This document shows positions 1 to 9,263 of a stretch of 64,000 nucleotides of DNA, piece after piece (within the stretch, counting starts at the first letter, position 1; each line of letters opens with the position of its first letter). Both the position numbers and the translations under genes were made by a program. Origin of the DNA: Roseobacter fucihabitans (GTDB lineage: Bacteria; Pseudomonadota; Alphaproteobacteria; Rhodobacterales; Rhodobacteraceae); contig NZ_CP143423.1 of NCBI RefSeq assembly GCF_014337925.2, forward strand, positions 1,766,501 to 1,830,500, in the 5' to 3' direction. Below the pieces are notes generated by a model. The model was not told the DNA's origin and made no database searches. It saw nothing but the letters and a program-made list of their open reading frames with translations.

Positions 1-376
1 GGAAGGGTACGAAGTTCCCGGCCACAAACATGAAGAAAATCCAGATGTTGGATTTGAATTTATAGATACCGAGAGCAAAGCCCGCCAGGCAGGACAGCGT
101 CACGGCCCCGATGACGGTGGGCACGGTGATCAGCACGGAATTCAGCATGTAGCGCGGCATGTCGGAGTCAAAGAAGACCTTGCCGTAGTTGTTGAACAAC
201 TCGAAGGATGACGGCATGCCCCAGTAGTTACCTTGGGTGAAATCCACCGCCGGTTTGATTGAGAAGGTCGCCACCGCGATCAGCGGCAGCAGCCACATGA
301 TCAAGGCAACCGGGAGCAGGGATTGATAGGTCAGCTGCCAGGAGCGGGATGTTTTTTCGATGGGTGTCGGGAACAT
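1..376 (-). CDS. Carbohydrate ABC transporter permease, MalG/UgpE type (partial, N-terminal part)
   Basis: Inner-membrane permease of a sugar-type ABC importer; only the first 125 residues lie in the window and the C-terminal part, with the EAA loop that docks the ATPase, is beyond position 1. Reading from ATG 376-374 gives MFPTPIEKTSRSW, then a hydrophobic segment (LLPVALIMWLLPLIAV), the periplasmic stretch 'FELFNNYGKVF' typical of MalG-type proteins, and a second hydrophobic segment from 'YMLNSVLITVPTVI'. The start codon lies one base after the stop of the upstream MmcQ/YjbR gene, so the two are translationally coupled. It belongs to the operon 3092-1 with a binding protein and a MalF-type permease. 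The general class is secure; the sugar is unknown. Confidence 0.9.
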   Translation of the reverse strand, partial: MFPTPIEKTSRSWQLTYQSLLPVALIMWLLPLIAVATFSIKPAVDFTQGNYWGMPSSFELFNNYGKVFFDSDMPRYMLNSVLITVPTVIGAVTLSCLAGFALGIYKFKSNIWIFFMFVAGNFVPF

Positions 377-377
377 A

Positions 378-743
378 TCAGGTCTCCTCGCAGGCGGGCA
401 GGGCGGCTTGTGCCTTTTTGGTCAGGCCCGCCCGGATGGTGGTGTAGGACACGGCGATCCGGTGGGCGGCCTCCGTTACATTCAGGGAGGCCAGATCCAG
501 CCGGACCCAGGCGCCGCGAAAATAGGCGGGCTTTCCGGCGGCCCCGGTTTCGATCAGCATCCGCGCCATTTCCGTGTCTGCACAGCGCACCACCGTGTGA
601 TCGTCATTGGTGGCACGGGTATCGGTGTGACCGAAGCAGGTGAACATCTTGCCGCCGATTTTCCATGCATCGAGTTCGCCAGGACCGGACAAGATCGCGC
701 CGGGCTGAACCGCACACAGCATATCAAACTCAGAACGTGTCAT
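378..743 (-). CDS. MmcQ/YjbR family protein
   Basis: Small (121 residues) MmcQ/YjbR-family protein (CyaY-like fold; often described as DNA-binding, function largely unknown). Visible family features are the start MTRSEFDMLC, the central 'WKIGGKMFTCF' strand pair, and the C-terminal 'VSYTTIRAGLTKKAQAALP' helix. ATG 743 is chosen because AAAGAG lies about seven bases upstream and family members begin near MTRxEF; ATG 749 and a TTG further upstream are alternatives. It sits between the MalF-type gene (stop at 799) and the MalG-type gene (start at 376, one-base gap), so it must be co-transcribed with the sugar importer. A regulatory or accessory role in that operon is a guess; it could be a passenger gene. 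Confidence 0.8.
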   Translation of the reverse strand: MTRSEFDMLCAVQPGAILSGPGELDAWKIGGKMFTCFGHTDTRATNDDHTVVRCADTEMARMLIETGAAGKPAYFRGAWVRLDLASLNVTEAAHRIAVSYTTIRAGLTKKAQAALPACEET

Positions 744-798
744 GAGCATACTCTTTCTTTTGGCCAAAAATACTCAAATGCACGACATCCCATCCCAC

Positions 799-1713
799 TC
801 ACCGGCCTTTTTCCTCACGCCACATCGACCACAGGAAATAGGCGATGAAGACGAGCATGATCAGGAACAGGATCACGGCGATGGCCGCCCCATATCCCAT
901 GCGGAAGCCGTATTCCGAGAGCGCCTTTTCGAACATATAAAACGACAGCACACGGGTTTGCCCGAAGGGGCCGCCATTGGTCATGATCGAGATGAGGTCA
1001 AAGGAGCGTAGCGCGCCGATGATCGTCACCACAAAGGCGATAAAGGTCGCGGGTTTGAGTTGCGGGATGATGATGTACCACAGCATTTTCCAGCCCTTGG
1101 CATTGTCCAGACGCCCGGCCTCAATCTGTTCGGGGTCCACGGCGTTGAGGCCGGTGAGGTAGAGGATCATGCAATAGGCGGTTTGCGGCCAAAGCCCGGC
1201 GGCGATGATGCCATAGGTGGCAAGGTCCGGATCCCCCAGCACGTTGATGGGGCCGAGACCCACAAGTCCGAGCACGCCGTTCAACAGGCCCTCATTGGGC
1301 AGGTAGAACCAGGAGAAGACGAGACCCACGACGACCTGGCTGATCACGAAAGGAAAGAAGAAGAGCGATTTATAGAGGCGGATGCCGGTCACGGTCTGGT
1401 TGAGGAAGAGCGCGATGAACAAGCCACCTGGGATCGCCAGCAGATAAAACAGCAGCCATTTGAGGTTGTTCCACAGCGAGACCTCGAAGGCACCGTCATC
1501 CATCAGTTCGACATAATTGCCCATGCCGATGAAGGTGGCATCCCCCAAGCCGTCCCAGTCGTAAAAGGAGATCATGATCGACTGATAGATCGGCCAGATC
1601 ACATAGAAGGCAAAGAACAGCATCGCAGGGGCCAGAAACAGCCACGGTGTCACGGCAATTTCATTGCGCTTGTACCAGCTGCGCGTGGCGGGCGCGGGAT
1701 TCGGGGCTGTCAT
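799..1713 (-). CDS. Carbohydrate ABC transporter permease, MalF/UgpA type
   Basis: First inner-membrane permease of the sugar importer, 304 residues, the usual length. After a polar N-terminus (SWYKRNEIAVTPWLF) come about six membrane segments. The cytoplasmic EAA-type loop that contacts the ATPase is visible as 'EAGRLDNAKGWKMLWYIIIPQLKP' near residues 196-220. The C-terminus 'FLWSMWREEKG' is typical of the family. Start ATG 1713 has a GAGGAG ribosome-binding site about seven bases upstream. It lies downstream of the binding-protein gene, separated from it by a stem-loop, and upstream of the MmcQ/YjbR and MalG-type genes. Confidence 0.93.
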   Translation of the reverse strand: MTAPNPAPATRSWYKRNEIAVTPWLFLAPAMLFFAFYVIWPIYQSIMISFYDWDGLGDATFIGMGNYVELMDDGAFEVSLWNNLKWLLFYLLAIPGGLFIALFLNQTVTGIRLYKSLFFFPFVISQVVVGLVFSWFYLPNEGLLNGVLGLVGLGPINVLGDPDLATYGIIAAGLWPQTAYCMILYLTGLNAVDPEQIEAGRLDNAKGWKMLWYIIIPQLKPATFIAFVVTIIGALRSFDLISIMTNGGPFGQTRVLSFYMFEKALSEYGFRMGYGAAIAVILFLIMLVFIAYFLWSMWREEKGR

Positions 1714-1798
1714 GGGCGCATCTCCTCGATTTTTCGCGTTTGGGGTGTCGGCGCATGGGACAGCGTGGAGGTCACGCTCTGCGATGGGCCGGAGGGTC

Positions 1799-1825
1799 GG
1801 CCGGGCGCTTGGAAGTCGCCCGGCC
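1799..1825 (-). promoter_or_regulatory. Intercistronic stem-loop after the sugar-binding-protein gene
   Basis: GGCCGGGCG at 1799-1807 pairs perfectly with CGCCCGGCC at 1817-1825 around a nine-base loop. It starts ten bases after the stop of the binding-protein gene and has no T-tract on the minus strand, so it is more likely an mRNA 3'-end stabiliser or partial terminator than a full terminator. The same layout is repeated at other binding-protein genes in this window. Confidence 0.7.
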
Positions 1826-1835
1826 GGATCGTCAT

Positions 1836-3092
1836 TTATTTGTAGACGCGTTCCTGAACCTTGTTGAGGCGGTTCAGGATGTCATCAAGGTTGTCAGGAA
1901 TCACCATGAATTCCTGAAGACCCTGCATGGCTTCGGCGGCCATTTCCGCAGGGAAGTCGCGGTCAAAGAACTGCGCGACACCACCTGAGGCATTTGCCGA
2001 CAGCATTTCAAACCCCTCGTTGAGGAATTTATCGTCATCTACGGAGGCCGAGGCATTCACCGGCAGCTGGCCGAGGTTGTCGCCATTGTTGATCTCGGTC
2101 TGAACATCAGCCGATACCGCATAGCGCAGGAATTCGCGCGCGGCTTCTTTGTTGGACGCATTGGCCGGGATGTGGAACGTATCCGTGGGCGCGTCTTCGG
2201 CCAATGCGACATCCGGGTTGATCGCCGGGAACTGGTAGAAATCCAGCTGGTCATCGCTCAGGCCCGCTTCGCGCAGAGGGGCGACGGCGAAGTTACCCAT
2301 CAGGTAAGCGGCGGCTTCGCCCTTGACCATGAAGGGCAGAGCTTCTTGCCAGGAATAGTTCTGGTGGTTTTCCAGAAATGCGCCCATGTCGATCAATTCG
2401 CGCCAGTTGGCGAAGGTTGCGCGCACGCGGTCATCGGTCCATTTGACGTTGCCCGCGGCCAGCTCCATGTGGAAATCAAAACCGTTGGTGCGCATGTTGA
2501 GATAGTCAAACCAGCCGCCCGCCGTCCACAGGAACTTCGACCCGATGGTGTAACAGGCGCGACCCGAATCGATGATCGCCTGACAGTTGGATTTCATTTC
2601 GTCGAAATTGGCAGGCTCATTGAGGCCGAGTTCGGCGTAGATGTCCTTGCGATAATAAATGCCCCACTGGTAGTAGGTATAAGGCACGCCCCATTGTTTG
2701 CCATCAATCGTCATCGCGCCCTTGGTGGAAGAGAGGTTTTCGGCAATCTCAGGCTCCGCCCAGAGGTCCGAGACATCCTCAAACAGCCCGGCGTTTACAT
2801 AGGGCGTCATCCTGTTGGCCGCATACCATGTCGCCACATCGGGCGAATCGGCGGTCAGGAAGTTGCGGATTTGGGTCTTGTAAGCTTCGCGGTCAATCAC
2901 CGTGGTTTCGATGTTGAGACCGGGGTGCAGCGCGCCGAAATCGCCGATCATCTTTTCCATTGTCGCACGCGGCGCGGGGTTGGATGTATCAAGGAAAATC
3001 TTCAGATCGCCCGTGAGTTCGGCCTGTGCCATGCCCGCAAGCATGGTCGATCCTGCCAATGCCAGAGCCATTGATTTTGTGGTGAAACGCAT
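1836..3092 (-). CDS. Sugar ABC transporter substrate-binding protein
   Basis: Periplasmic binding protein of the extracellular solute-binding family 1 (MalE/UgpB type), 418 residues. A Sec signal peptide is clear: MRFTTKSMALALAGSTMLAGMAQA with cleavage after AQA. The mature part has the family signatures 'FLTADSPDVATWYAAN' and 'GVPYTYYQWGIYYRKDIYAELGL' (hinge/ligand region), and a C-terminal helix 'LQEFMVIPDNLDDILNRLNKVQERVYK'. Start ATG 3092 has GGAGGA seven bases upstream. It is the first gene of the minus-strand operon and is divergent from the IclR-type regulator. The substrate is not readable from the sequence. Confidence 0.93.
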   Translation of the reverse strand: MRFTTKSMALALAGSTMLAGMAQAELTGDLKIFLDTSNPAPRATMEKMIGDFGALHPGLNIETTVIDREAYKTQIRNFLTADSPDVATWYAANRMTPYVNAGLFEDVSDLWAEPEIAENLSSTKGAMTIDGKQWGVPYTYYQWGIYYRKDIYAELGLNEPANFDEMKSNCQAIIDSGRACYTIGSKFLWTAGGWFDYLNMRTNGFDFHMELAAGNVKWTDDRVRATFANWRELIDMGAFLENHQNYSWQEALPFMVKGEAAAYLMGNFAVAPLREAGLSDDQLDFYQFPAINPDVALAEDAPTDTFHIPANASNKEAAREFLRYAVSADVQTEINNGDNLGQLPVNASASVDDDKFLNEGFEMLSANASGGVAQFFDRDFPAEMAAEAMQGLQEFMVIPDNLDDILNRLNKVQERVYK

Positions 3093-3154
3093 GGTGTCCT
3101 CCCTAAGGTGCGTGTCGAGATGTGCTGGACTGTCGGTCCGTTGTTTGGTTCCAT

Positions 3155-3177
3155 TATATGAAACTTTGTTTTATATA
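3155..3177. promoter_or_regulatory. Candidate IclR-type operator palindrome
   Basis: TATATGAAAC (3155-3164), three-base spacer TTT, GTTTTATATA (3168-3177): an inverted repeat with a single mismatch per arm pair. It lies in the divergent region between the binding-protein gene and the IclR gene, 63 bases before the binding-protein start codon. GAAAC/GTTTC half-sites are common in IclR-family operators, so it probably binds the regulator at 3337; this is inference. Confidence 0.5.
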
Positions 3178-3336
3178 TTGAAAACTACACTGCAATCTGC
3201 ATAGACTGTCAACAGTGTTCTTGAGGAAACTGGTGAACACATCGGGCGCTCGGGGAGGCGGAACTGATCTTAACCGCATGATGTTAAGGCAAAGTTCCGA
3301 AAGGCGAGGCCCGTTTGGTAGGGGAGGTGATTGCAT

Positions 3337-4128
3337 ATGTCCGGCGACGGAACCGTGGGCAAGGCATTGGATGTGCTGGAGCAGGTGGCGGGTTATGGGC
3401 GTCCTGTGCGCTTTGGCACCCTGCTGGATGCCAGCGATTTCCCCAAGGCGACGCTCTATCGGTTTTTGCAAACGCTGACCTCGCAGGGGATGCTGGCGTA
3501 TGATCCGGACCGCCAAACCTACAGCCTGGGCATGCGCCTGGTGCGTCTGGCCCATGCGGCCTGGACACAAAGCTCGCTGGCCCCGATCGCGCGCCCGTTC
3601 ATTGATCGTTTAAGTGCCGAGACCGGACAGACCGTGCATCTGGCCCAGCTCGACAATGCGCAGGTGCTCTATGTGGATAAGCGCAACGCCGCCCAATCCA
3701 TCGAGATGTTCAGTGACGCAGGTAAGATCGGTCCAGCCTATTGCACCGGGGTGGGCAAGGCGATGCTGGCCTTTATCGCGCCGGATGATCTGGAGCGGGT
3801 CATCGCCCAGCAGAGCTTTCACCGCTTTACAGAACATACCTATACAACGCCTGAGGCGCTGAGCGCGGAATTGAGCGCCATTCGCAAACGCGGATACGCC
3901 TTTGATCGCCAGGAACATGAGCCGGGCATCATCTGCATCGCTCACCCCATTCTGACGGATCGGGGGCGGGTGCTGGGGGCGATGTCGATCACCGGCTCGG
4001 CTGAAACAACCAATCTGACGCAACTGGAAACCTGGGTGCCGCGACTGGCGCGGACTGCTGAAGCCATTGCCCAAGAGGCACAGGCCTGGCGCTTCCCCGA
4101 TTCCCACCTTCAACAAACAGGGACATAG
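3337..4128 (+). CDS. IclR family transcriptional regulator
   Basis: DNA-binding regulator, 263 residues, usual IclR length. The N-terminal winged helix-turn-helix spans roughly residues 5-65 ('LDVLEQVAGYGRPVRFGTLLDASDFPKATLYRFLQTL'), followed by the effector-binding GAF-like domain with 'GKIGPAYCTGVGKAMLAF' and 'RGYAFDRQEHEPGIICIAHPI', both typical of the family. ATG 3337 is preferred because GGGGAGGTG ends seven bases upstream; a TTG at 3331 is in frame but too close to that site. Four bases separate it from the ATPase gene downstream. It probably controls the divergent sugar importer and its own operon through the palindrome at 3155-3177. Confidence 0.92.
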   Translation: MSGDGTVGKALDVLEQVAGYGRPVRFGTLLDASDFPKATLYRFLQTLTSQGMLAYDPDRQTYSLGMRLVRLAHAAWTQSSLAPIARPFIDRLSAETGQTVHLAQLDNAQVLYVDKRNAAQSIEMFSDAGKIGPAYCTGVGKAMLAFIAPDDLERVIAQQSFHRFTEHTYTTPEALSAELSAIRKRGYAFDRQEHEPGIICIAHPILTDRGRVLGAMSITGSAETTNLTQLETWVPRLARTAEAIAQEAQAWRFPDSHLQQTGT

Positions 4129-4132
4129 ATAA

Positions 4133-5191
4133 ATGACCGGTGTAACGCTGAGTAATGCGATCAAACGCTATGGCGATGTGCAAGTGATCCATGGGGTCGA
4201 CCTCAAGGTCGAAGATGGGGAGTTCTGCGTTTTCGTGGGGCCATCGGGGTGCGGGAAATCCACGTTGTTGCGTATGATCGCGGGGTTGGAGGAAACCACC
4301 GAAGGCGTCATGCATATTGGTGCGCGTGACGTGACGCGGATGGACCCGTCCGAGCGCGGCGTGGCGATGGTGTTTCAGACCTATGCGCTTTATCCGCATA
4401 TGACGGTCAAGGAAAACATGGGGTTTGGCCTCAAGATGAACGGCTTTCCCAAGGCGGAGATCGACCAGAAGGTCAAGGCCGCCTCTGATGTGCTGAAGCT
4501 GGAGGATTATCTGGACCGCAAACCCGCCGCCTTGTCGGGTGGCCAGCGCCAGCGCGTGGCCATTGGGCGGGCGATTGTGCGCGGTCCCGAAGTGTTTCTG
4601 TTTGATGAACCGCTGTCAAATCTGGACGCAGAATTACGCGTGGAGATGCGCGTGGAGATCGCCCGGTTGCACAAGGAAATTGGCGCGACAATGATCTATG
4701 TCACGCACGATCAGGTCGAGGCGATGACGCTGGCCGATAAGATCGTGGTGCTGCGCGCGGGCGTGATCGAACAGGTTGGCGCGCCGCTGGAGCTTTACCG
4801 CAACCCGGATAATAAATTCGTAGCGGGCTTCATCGGTTCGCCTGCGATGAATTTCCTGGAGGGTGTTGTGGGGCAGGGCGGTGTCGATGTTCCCGCCCTG
4901 GGTCGCAGCGTAGCGCTCAGCGTGGATTTGCCCGCGCCCGGCACAAAGGTCACGCTGGGCGTGCGCCCTGAGCATCTGGAGGTCCATAAGGGTCGGGGGG
5001 ATTTGCATGCGGATCTCTCCGAGGCGTTGGGTGGGGTGTCCTATCTGCATCTGGTGGCAGGCACGGGTGAGCGCCTCATTGCGGAGGAACGCGGCGATGA
5101 TCGCGCCGCGGCGGGGGATACTGTCGACATCAGTTTCGAGCCCCACCGCGCGATGGTTTTCGCCCATGACAGCGGGTTGCGCATCCGCTGA
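4133..5191 (+). CDS. Sugar ABC transporter ATP-binding protein, UgpC/MalK type
   Basis: Cytoplasmic ATPase that energises the sugar importer, 352 residues, including the C-terminal TOBE region expected for MalK/UgpC proteins. Visible motifs: Walker A 'GPSGCGKST' near residue 37, Q-loop '[11 protein letters not shown]', signature '[14 protein letters not shown]', Walker B '[13 protein letters not shown]', and the switch histidine in '[10 protein letters not shown]'. The C-terminal part contains '[10 protein letters not shown]', a TOBE hallmark. It lies four bases after the IclR gene and is divergent from the binding protein and permeases, so the importer is encoded in two opposing transcripts. 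Confidence 0.95.
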   Translation: MTGVTLSNAIKRYGDVQVIHGVDLKVEDGEFCVFVGPSGCGKSTLLRMIAGLEETTEGVMHIGARDVTRMDPSERGVAMVFQTYALYPHMTVKENMGFGLKMNGFPKAEIDQKVKAASDVLKLEDYLDRKPAALSGGQRQRVAIGRAIVRGPEVFLFDEPLSNLDAELRVEMRVEIARLHKEIGATMIYVTHDQVEAMTLADKIVVLRAGVIEQVGAPLELYRNPDNKFVAGFIGSPAMNFLEGVVGQGGVDVPALGRSVALSVDLPAPGTKVTLGVRPEHLEVHKGRGDLHADLSEALGGVSYLHLVAGTGERLIAEERGDDRAAAGDTVDISFEPHRAMVFAHDSGLRIR

Positions 5192-5563
5192 GTTTGATCG
5201 CAGGCCCGGCGTAATTATATTTTAGGCTTAAAATATTTTTGCTTGAAGCACATTGCAAACCGCCCTAGTCTTTTGCAAAAGGCGAAGTGGCAATGGGCTT
5301 TTGGGGCAGGGAGTGATCTGTGTGGGGTTAGAGCGCGTTTGGACCTGTTTACCGGGCCTGCATGATGTATCCGCCTTGCGCCAGATTTCGATCTGTTTGC
5401 GCTTTATATGTTCGATTTGTGAAGGGAAGGCGGGGTTTATACCCAGATTTTGCCCTTATAATCTCAAATATTTCTTATATGTGCGCGCCGTTTCGGGGGT
5501 GAACCCGATTGCAAGCCCCACCGCGGCGCGATCAGCCGCCCCGCGTCGGGGGGGCGTAAATTG
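5192..5563. other. Intergenic region upstream of the 2-aminobenzoate-CoA ligase operon
   Basis: 372 bases without a convincing gene. It contains an A+T-rich patch around 5213-5245, including the imperfect palindrome TTTTAGGCTTAAAA at 5220-5233, and another A+T-rich stretch at 5450-5485 that could carry the promoter of the downstream operon. No operator could be assigned with confidence. Confidence 0.5.
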
Positions 5564-7183
5564 ATGCTGCGCCCTTCCGGTCATCATGACAGTTTCGCGC
5601 GCGATCATCTGCCGCCCGAGGAGACATGGCCGGATTTATTGCTGGAGAATTTCGACTATCCTGACCGGTTGAATGCCGCCGTCGAACTGACCGATGCGAT
5701 GGTTGCGCGCGGCTTTGGCGATCATACCGCACTGATCGGGAATGGGCGGCGCAGGACCTATAAGGAACTCAGCGACTGGACCAACCGGCTGGCGCATGTG
5801 CTGGTGGATGATCTGGGCGTGAAGCCGGGCAACCGGGTGCTGATCCGGTCGGCCAATAATCCGGCGATGGTGGCCTGCTGGCTGGCGGCGACCAAGGCGG
5901 GGGCGGTGGTGGTCAATACCATGCCGATGCTGCGCGCAGGCGAATTGGCGGGTATCGTGGATAAGGCGGAGGTCAGCCACGCGCTCTGTGACACGCGCCT
6001 GATGGATGAGATGACCGCCTGCGCGAAATCGAGCGGGTTTTTGACATCGGTCGTTGGTTTTGACGGCACCTCCAATCATGATGCGGAACTCGACCGGCTC
6101 GCACTTGAGAAGCCCGTGCAGTTCGAGGCCGTGGCCACGGCGCAGGATGATGTGGCGCTGCTGGGCTTCACCTCCGGCACCACGGGGGATGCCAAGGCGA
6201 CGATGCATTTCCATCGCGATTTGTTGATCATCGCGGATGGCTATGCGCGCGAGGTGCTCGGCGTGGTGCCCGAAGATGTGTTCGTCGGCTCGCCCCCCTT
6301 GGCCTTTACCTTCGGACTTGGGGGTTTGGCGATTTTCCCACTGCGTTTTGGCGCGGCGGCGACCTTGCTGGAAACGGCCTCTCCGCCCAATATGATCGAG
6401 ATCATCGAGAAATACCGCGCCACGGTCTGTTTCACAGCCCCGACGGCGTATCGCGCCATGCTGGCGGCGATGGAGGAGGGCGCGGATCTGAGCAGCCTGC
6501 GCGCCGCCGTGTCCGCCGGGGAAACCCTGCCCGCGCCTGTGTACGCCGAGTGGCAGGAAAAGACCGGTAAGCCGATGCTTGATGGGATCGGCGCGACGGA
6601 GATGTTGCATATTTTTGTCACCAACCGCTTTGACGATCACAGGGCGGCCTGTACCGGGAAACCGGTGCGCGGCTATGAGGCCAGGGTGATCGATGCGGAT
6701 GGGGCGGAAGTGGCGCGCGGCACCGTGGGGCGTTTGGCCGTGCGCGGGCCGACCGGGTGCCGGTATCTGGCGGACACCCGGCAGGCATCTTATGTGCAGG
6801 ACGGCTGGAACATCACGGGCGACAGTTTTTCGATGGACGCGGATGGGTATTTGCATTTTGCCGCGCGTAACGATGATATGATTATATCGTCGGGGTATAA
6901 TATCGCCGGTCCTGAGGTGGAGGCGGCGTTGTTGTCGCACCCGGCGGTGGCCGAATGTGCGGTCATCGGTGCGCCCGACCCTAGGCGCGGTGCGATCGTT
7001 GAGGCGCATATTGTTCTGAACAATGAACATATAGGGGGGGATATTTTGATCAAAGCCTTACAAGAGCACGTGAAGGCGGCGATTGCGCCTTATAAATATC
7101 CGCGCAGCGTTGTGTTCCGCGACGCCTTGCCCAAAACGGCAACGGGGAAGATTCAGCGCTTTGCTCTCAGGGAACGGCCATGA
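5564..7183 (+). CDS. 2-aminobenzoate-CoA ligase-like acyl-CoA synthetase
   Basis: AMP-forming acyl-CoA synthetase (ANL superfamily), 539 residues. It adenylates a carboxylic acid and transfers it to CoA. The phosphate-binding loop '[16 protein letters not shown]' lies near residues 202-217, the adenine motif '[11 protein letters not shown]' near 343, and the C-terminal catalytic lysine in '[11 protein letters not shown]' close to the end. The anthranilate (2-aminobenzoate) substrate is inferred from context: the next genes make anthranilate from tryptophan via kynurenine. ATG 5564 is preferred over the in-frame TTG at 5561; a G-rich stretch precedes it. The stop overlaps the next start as ATGA. 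Benzoate or other aromatic acids are alternative substrates. Confidence 0.85.
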   Translation: MLRPSGHHDSFARDHLPPEETWPDLLLENFDYPDRLNAAVELTDAMVARGFGDHTALIGNGRRRTYKELSDWTNRLAHVLVDDLGVKPGNRVLIRSANNPAMVACWLAATKAGAVVVNTMPMLRAGELAGIVDKAEVSHALCDTRLMDEMTACAKSSGFLTSVVGFDGTSNHDAELDRLALEKPVQFEAVATAQDDVALLGFTSGTTGDAKATMHFHRDLLIIADGYAREVLGVVPEDVFVGSPPLAFTFGLGGLAIFPLRFGAAATLLETASPPNMIEIIEKYRATVCFTAPTAYRAMLAAMEEGADLSSLRAAVSAGETLPAPVYAEWQEKTGKPMLDGIGATEMLHIFVTNRFDDHRAACTGKPVRGYEARVIDADGAEVARGTVGRLAVRGPTGCRYLADTRQASYVQDGWNITGDSFSMDADGYLHFAARNDDMIISSGYNIAGPEVEAALLSHPAVAECAVIGAPDPRRGAIVEAHIVLNNEHIGGDILIKALQEHVKAAIAPYKYPRSVVFRDALPKTATGKIQRFALRERP

Positions 7184-8001
7184 GTGATACGCCGTCTGAG
7201 GGGGCGAAAATGGATTTCGCCGCTGATATGTCCTATGGCGATTACCTGCGGCTGGATCCGCTTCTGGATGCGCAGCACCCCTTGTCGGATGCACATGACG
7301 AGATGTTGTTCATCGTGCAACACCAGACGTCGGAATTATGGATGCGGCTGGCAATTCACGAGTTGGAAGCGGCGCGCGTAGCGATCCAGGGCGGAAATTT
7401 GCGGCCCGCGTTCAAGATGTTGGCGCGTGTGACCCGGATTTTCGAACAGTTGAACGGGGCCTGGGATGTGCTGCGCACCATGACGCCGAGCGAATATACC
7501 GCATTCCGCCCGTCTTTGGGCAATTCATCGGGGTTTCAATCGCATCAATACCGCTTGATCGAGTTTATCTTAGGCAATCGTAATGCTGGTTTGATGGCGC
7601 TGCATAAGCACAAGGCTGCGGCCACGGCGGCGTTGCGCGGCGAGTTGGCGCAGCCCTCGCTTTATCAGGTCGCCCTTGATTTGCTGGGGGAACGCTTTGA
7701 GGTGGCGGGGCTGGCGGGGCCTGTGGCAGCGGTTGCGTGGGAGCCGCGCGCGGATGTTCAGGATCTGTGGCAACGGGTTTACGAAGACCCCGCACCCCAT
7801 TGGGAAATATATGAACTGGCGGAAAAGCTGGTGGATCTGGAGGATTATTTCCGGCGATGGCGGTTCAACCATGTGACCACGGTGGAGCGGATTATCGGGT
7901 TCAAACGCGGCACCGGGGGCACGTCGGGTGTTGGCTATCTGCGCAAAATGCTGGAAGTTGAATTATTTCCGGAACTCTGGCACGTGAGAGGGGCCCTGTA
8001 G
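7180..8001 (+). CDS. kynA: Tryptophan 2,3-dioxygenase
   Basis: Haem dioxygenase that opens the indole ring of L-tryptophan to N-formylkynurenine, 273 residues, the normal bacterial length. Family landmarks: '[19 protein letters not shown]' (substrate pocket), '[20 protein letters not shown]' (with the substrate-carboxylate arginine), the haem-ligand histidine in '[15 protein letters not shown]', and the substrate loop '[12 protein letters not shown]'. The start overlaps the ligase stop as ATGA, and its TAG stop is directly followed by the kynU GTG, so the three genes are a tight operon for tryptophan breakdown. Confidence 0.96.
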   Translation: MSDTPSEGAKMDFAADMSYGDYLRLDPLLDAQHPLSDAHDEMLFIVQHQTSELWMRLAIHELEAARVAIQGGNLRPAFKMLARVTRIFEQLNGAWDVLRTMTPSEYTAFRPSLGNSSGFQSHQYRLIEFILGNRNAGLMALHKHKAAATAALRGELAQPSLYQVALDLLGERFEVAGLAGPVAAVAWEPRADVQDLWQRVYEDPAPHWEIYELAEKLVDLEDYFRRWRFNHVTTVERIIGFKRGTGGTSGVGYLRKMLEVELFPELWHVRGAL

Positions 8002-9192
8002 GTGACAAATATATTGCGAAAAGAGGCGTTTATGCTGCCCGAAGGGATGGTGTATCTGGATGGCAATTCGCTGGGGCCGATGCCGAAGGTTGTGCCGGAT
8101 CACCTGTCGGGGATGTTGACGGATGAATGGGGCGCTTTGCTGATCAAGGGCTGGAATGCCGCCGGGTGGATGGAGCAGCCCACGCGGGTCGGCGACCTTG
8201 TGGGCCGTCTGATCGGTGCGCCCGGCGGATCGGTGGTGATGGGCGATACGCTCTCGATCAAGGTCTATCAGGGCGTCGCGGCGGGGCTGAAGATGCGGCC
8301 CGAGCGCCGTGTGATCCTGTCTGATACTGGGAATTTCCCGACGGATTTGTATATGGTCGAAGGGCTGATCAACACGCTGGATCAGGGTTATGAGCTGCGT
8401 ACGGTGGCGCCTGAGGAGGTCGCAGGGGCGATCACGCAAGAGGTCGCCGTGGTGATGCTGACGCAGGTGGATTACCGCACCGGGCGCATGCACGACATGG
8501 CGGCGATCACGGCGCAGGCCCACGCACAGGGCGCGGTGATGCTTTGGGATCTGGCGCATTCTGCCGGGGCGGTGCCGGTTGATCTGGCCGGCTCAAACGC
8601 GGAAATGGCGGTGGGCTGCACGTATAAATACCTCAATGGGGGACCGGGTGCGCCTGCGTTTATCTATGTGCGCCCGGATTTGGCGGATACGGTTGAACCC
8701 GCGCTCAGCGGCTGGCTGGGTCATAGCGCGCCGTTTGATTTTGCGCTGCATTACGCGCCCGGCGGGGGGATCGAGCGCATGCGCGTTGGCACGCCACCGG
8801 TAATGCAGATGAGCGCGCTGGAGGCGGCTTTGCGGCTTTGGGACGACGTGGATATGGACGCTTTGCGCGCGGCCTCGATTGCCTTGCAGGAACAGTTCAT
8901 CGAGGAGGTCGAGGCGCGGATTCCAGCGTTGGACCTGGTCAGTCCGCGCGATCCGAATGTCCGGGGTAGTCAGGTGTCGTTCCGTTTTGAGCACGGCTAT
9001 GCGGCGATGCAGGCCTTGATCGCGCAGGATGTGATCGGTGATTTCCGCGCCCCTGATATCATGCGTTTTGGGTTCACGCCGCTGTATATCGACGCGCATG
9101 ATGTCCGCATTGCGGTTGACCGGCTGGTCAAAGTAATGGACGAAAAGCTGTGGGATGATCCAAAGTACCGCATGCGGGGGCGGGTCACATAA
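8002..9192 (+). CDS. kynU: Kynureninase
   Basis: PLP-dependent hydrolase that splits L-kynurenine into anthranilate and alanine, 396 residues, normal length. Visible are the N-terminal 'YLDGNSLGPMPK' motif, 'VMLTQVDYRTGRMHDM', 'LWDLAHSAGAVPVDL' with the cofactor-contacting aspartate, and the Schiff-base lysine in 'CTYKYLNGGPGAP' at about residue 209. GTG at 8002 directly follows the dioxygenase stop with GAGAGGGG shortly upstream. No kynurenine formamidase gene is present nearby, so the step between TDO and kynureninase must be supplied from elsewhere. Confidence 0.96.
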   Translation: MTNILRKEAFMLPEGMVYLDGNSLGPMPKVVPDHLSGMLTDEWGALLIKGWNAAGWMEQPTRVGDLVGRLIGAPGGSVVMGDTLSIKVYQGVAAGLKMRPERRVILSDTGNFPTDLYMVEGLINTLDQGYELRTVAPEEVAGAITQEVAVVMLTQVDYRTGRMHDMAAITAQAHAQGAVMLWDLAHSAGAVPVDLAGSNAEMAVGCTYKYLNGGPGAPAFIYVRPDLADTVEPALSGWLGHSAPFDFALHYAPGGGIERMRVGTPPVMQMSALEAALRLWDDVDMDALRAASIALQEQFIEEVEARIPALDLVSPRDPNVRGSQVSFRFEHGYAAMQALIAQDVIGDFRAPDIMRFGFTPLYIDAHDVRIAVDRLVKVMDEKLWDDPKYRMRGRVT

Positions 9193-9263
9193 ATATAATC
9201 CGGGCAAAAACCCCGGCACAAGAAAGAGGCCGAAAGTGCCTTGAACAACATGGGAGATACGAG

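Noticed and set aside
5253-5564. 103-codon open frame before the CoA ligase
   Set aside because: Low-quality composition and overlap with the probable promoter.
5636-7030. 464-codon open frame opposite the CoA ligase
   Set aside because: Shadow rich in Arg/His/Gln, typical of a third-position GC mirror.
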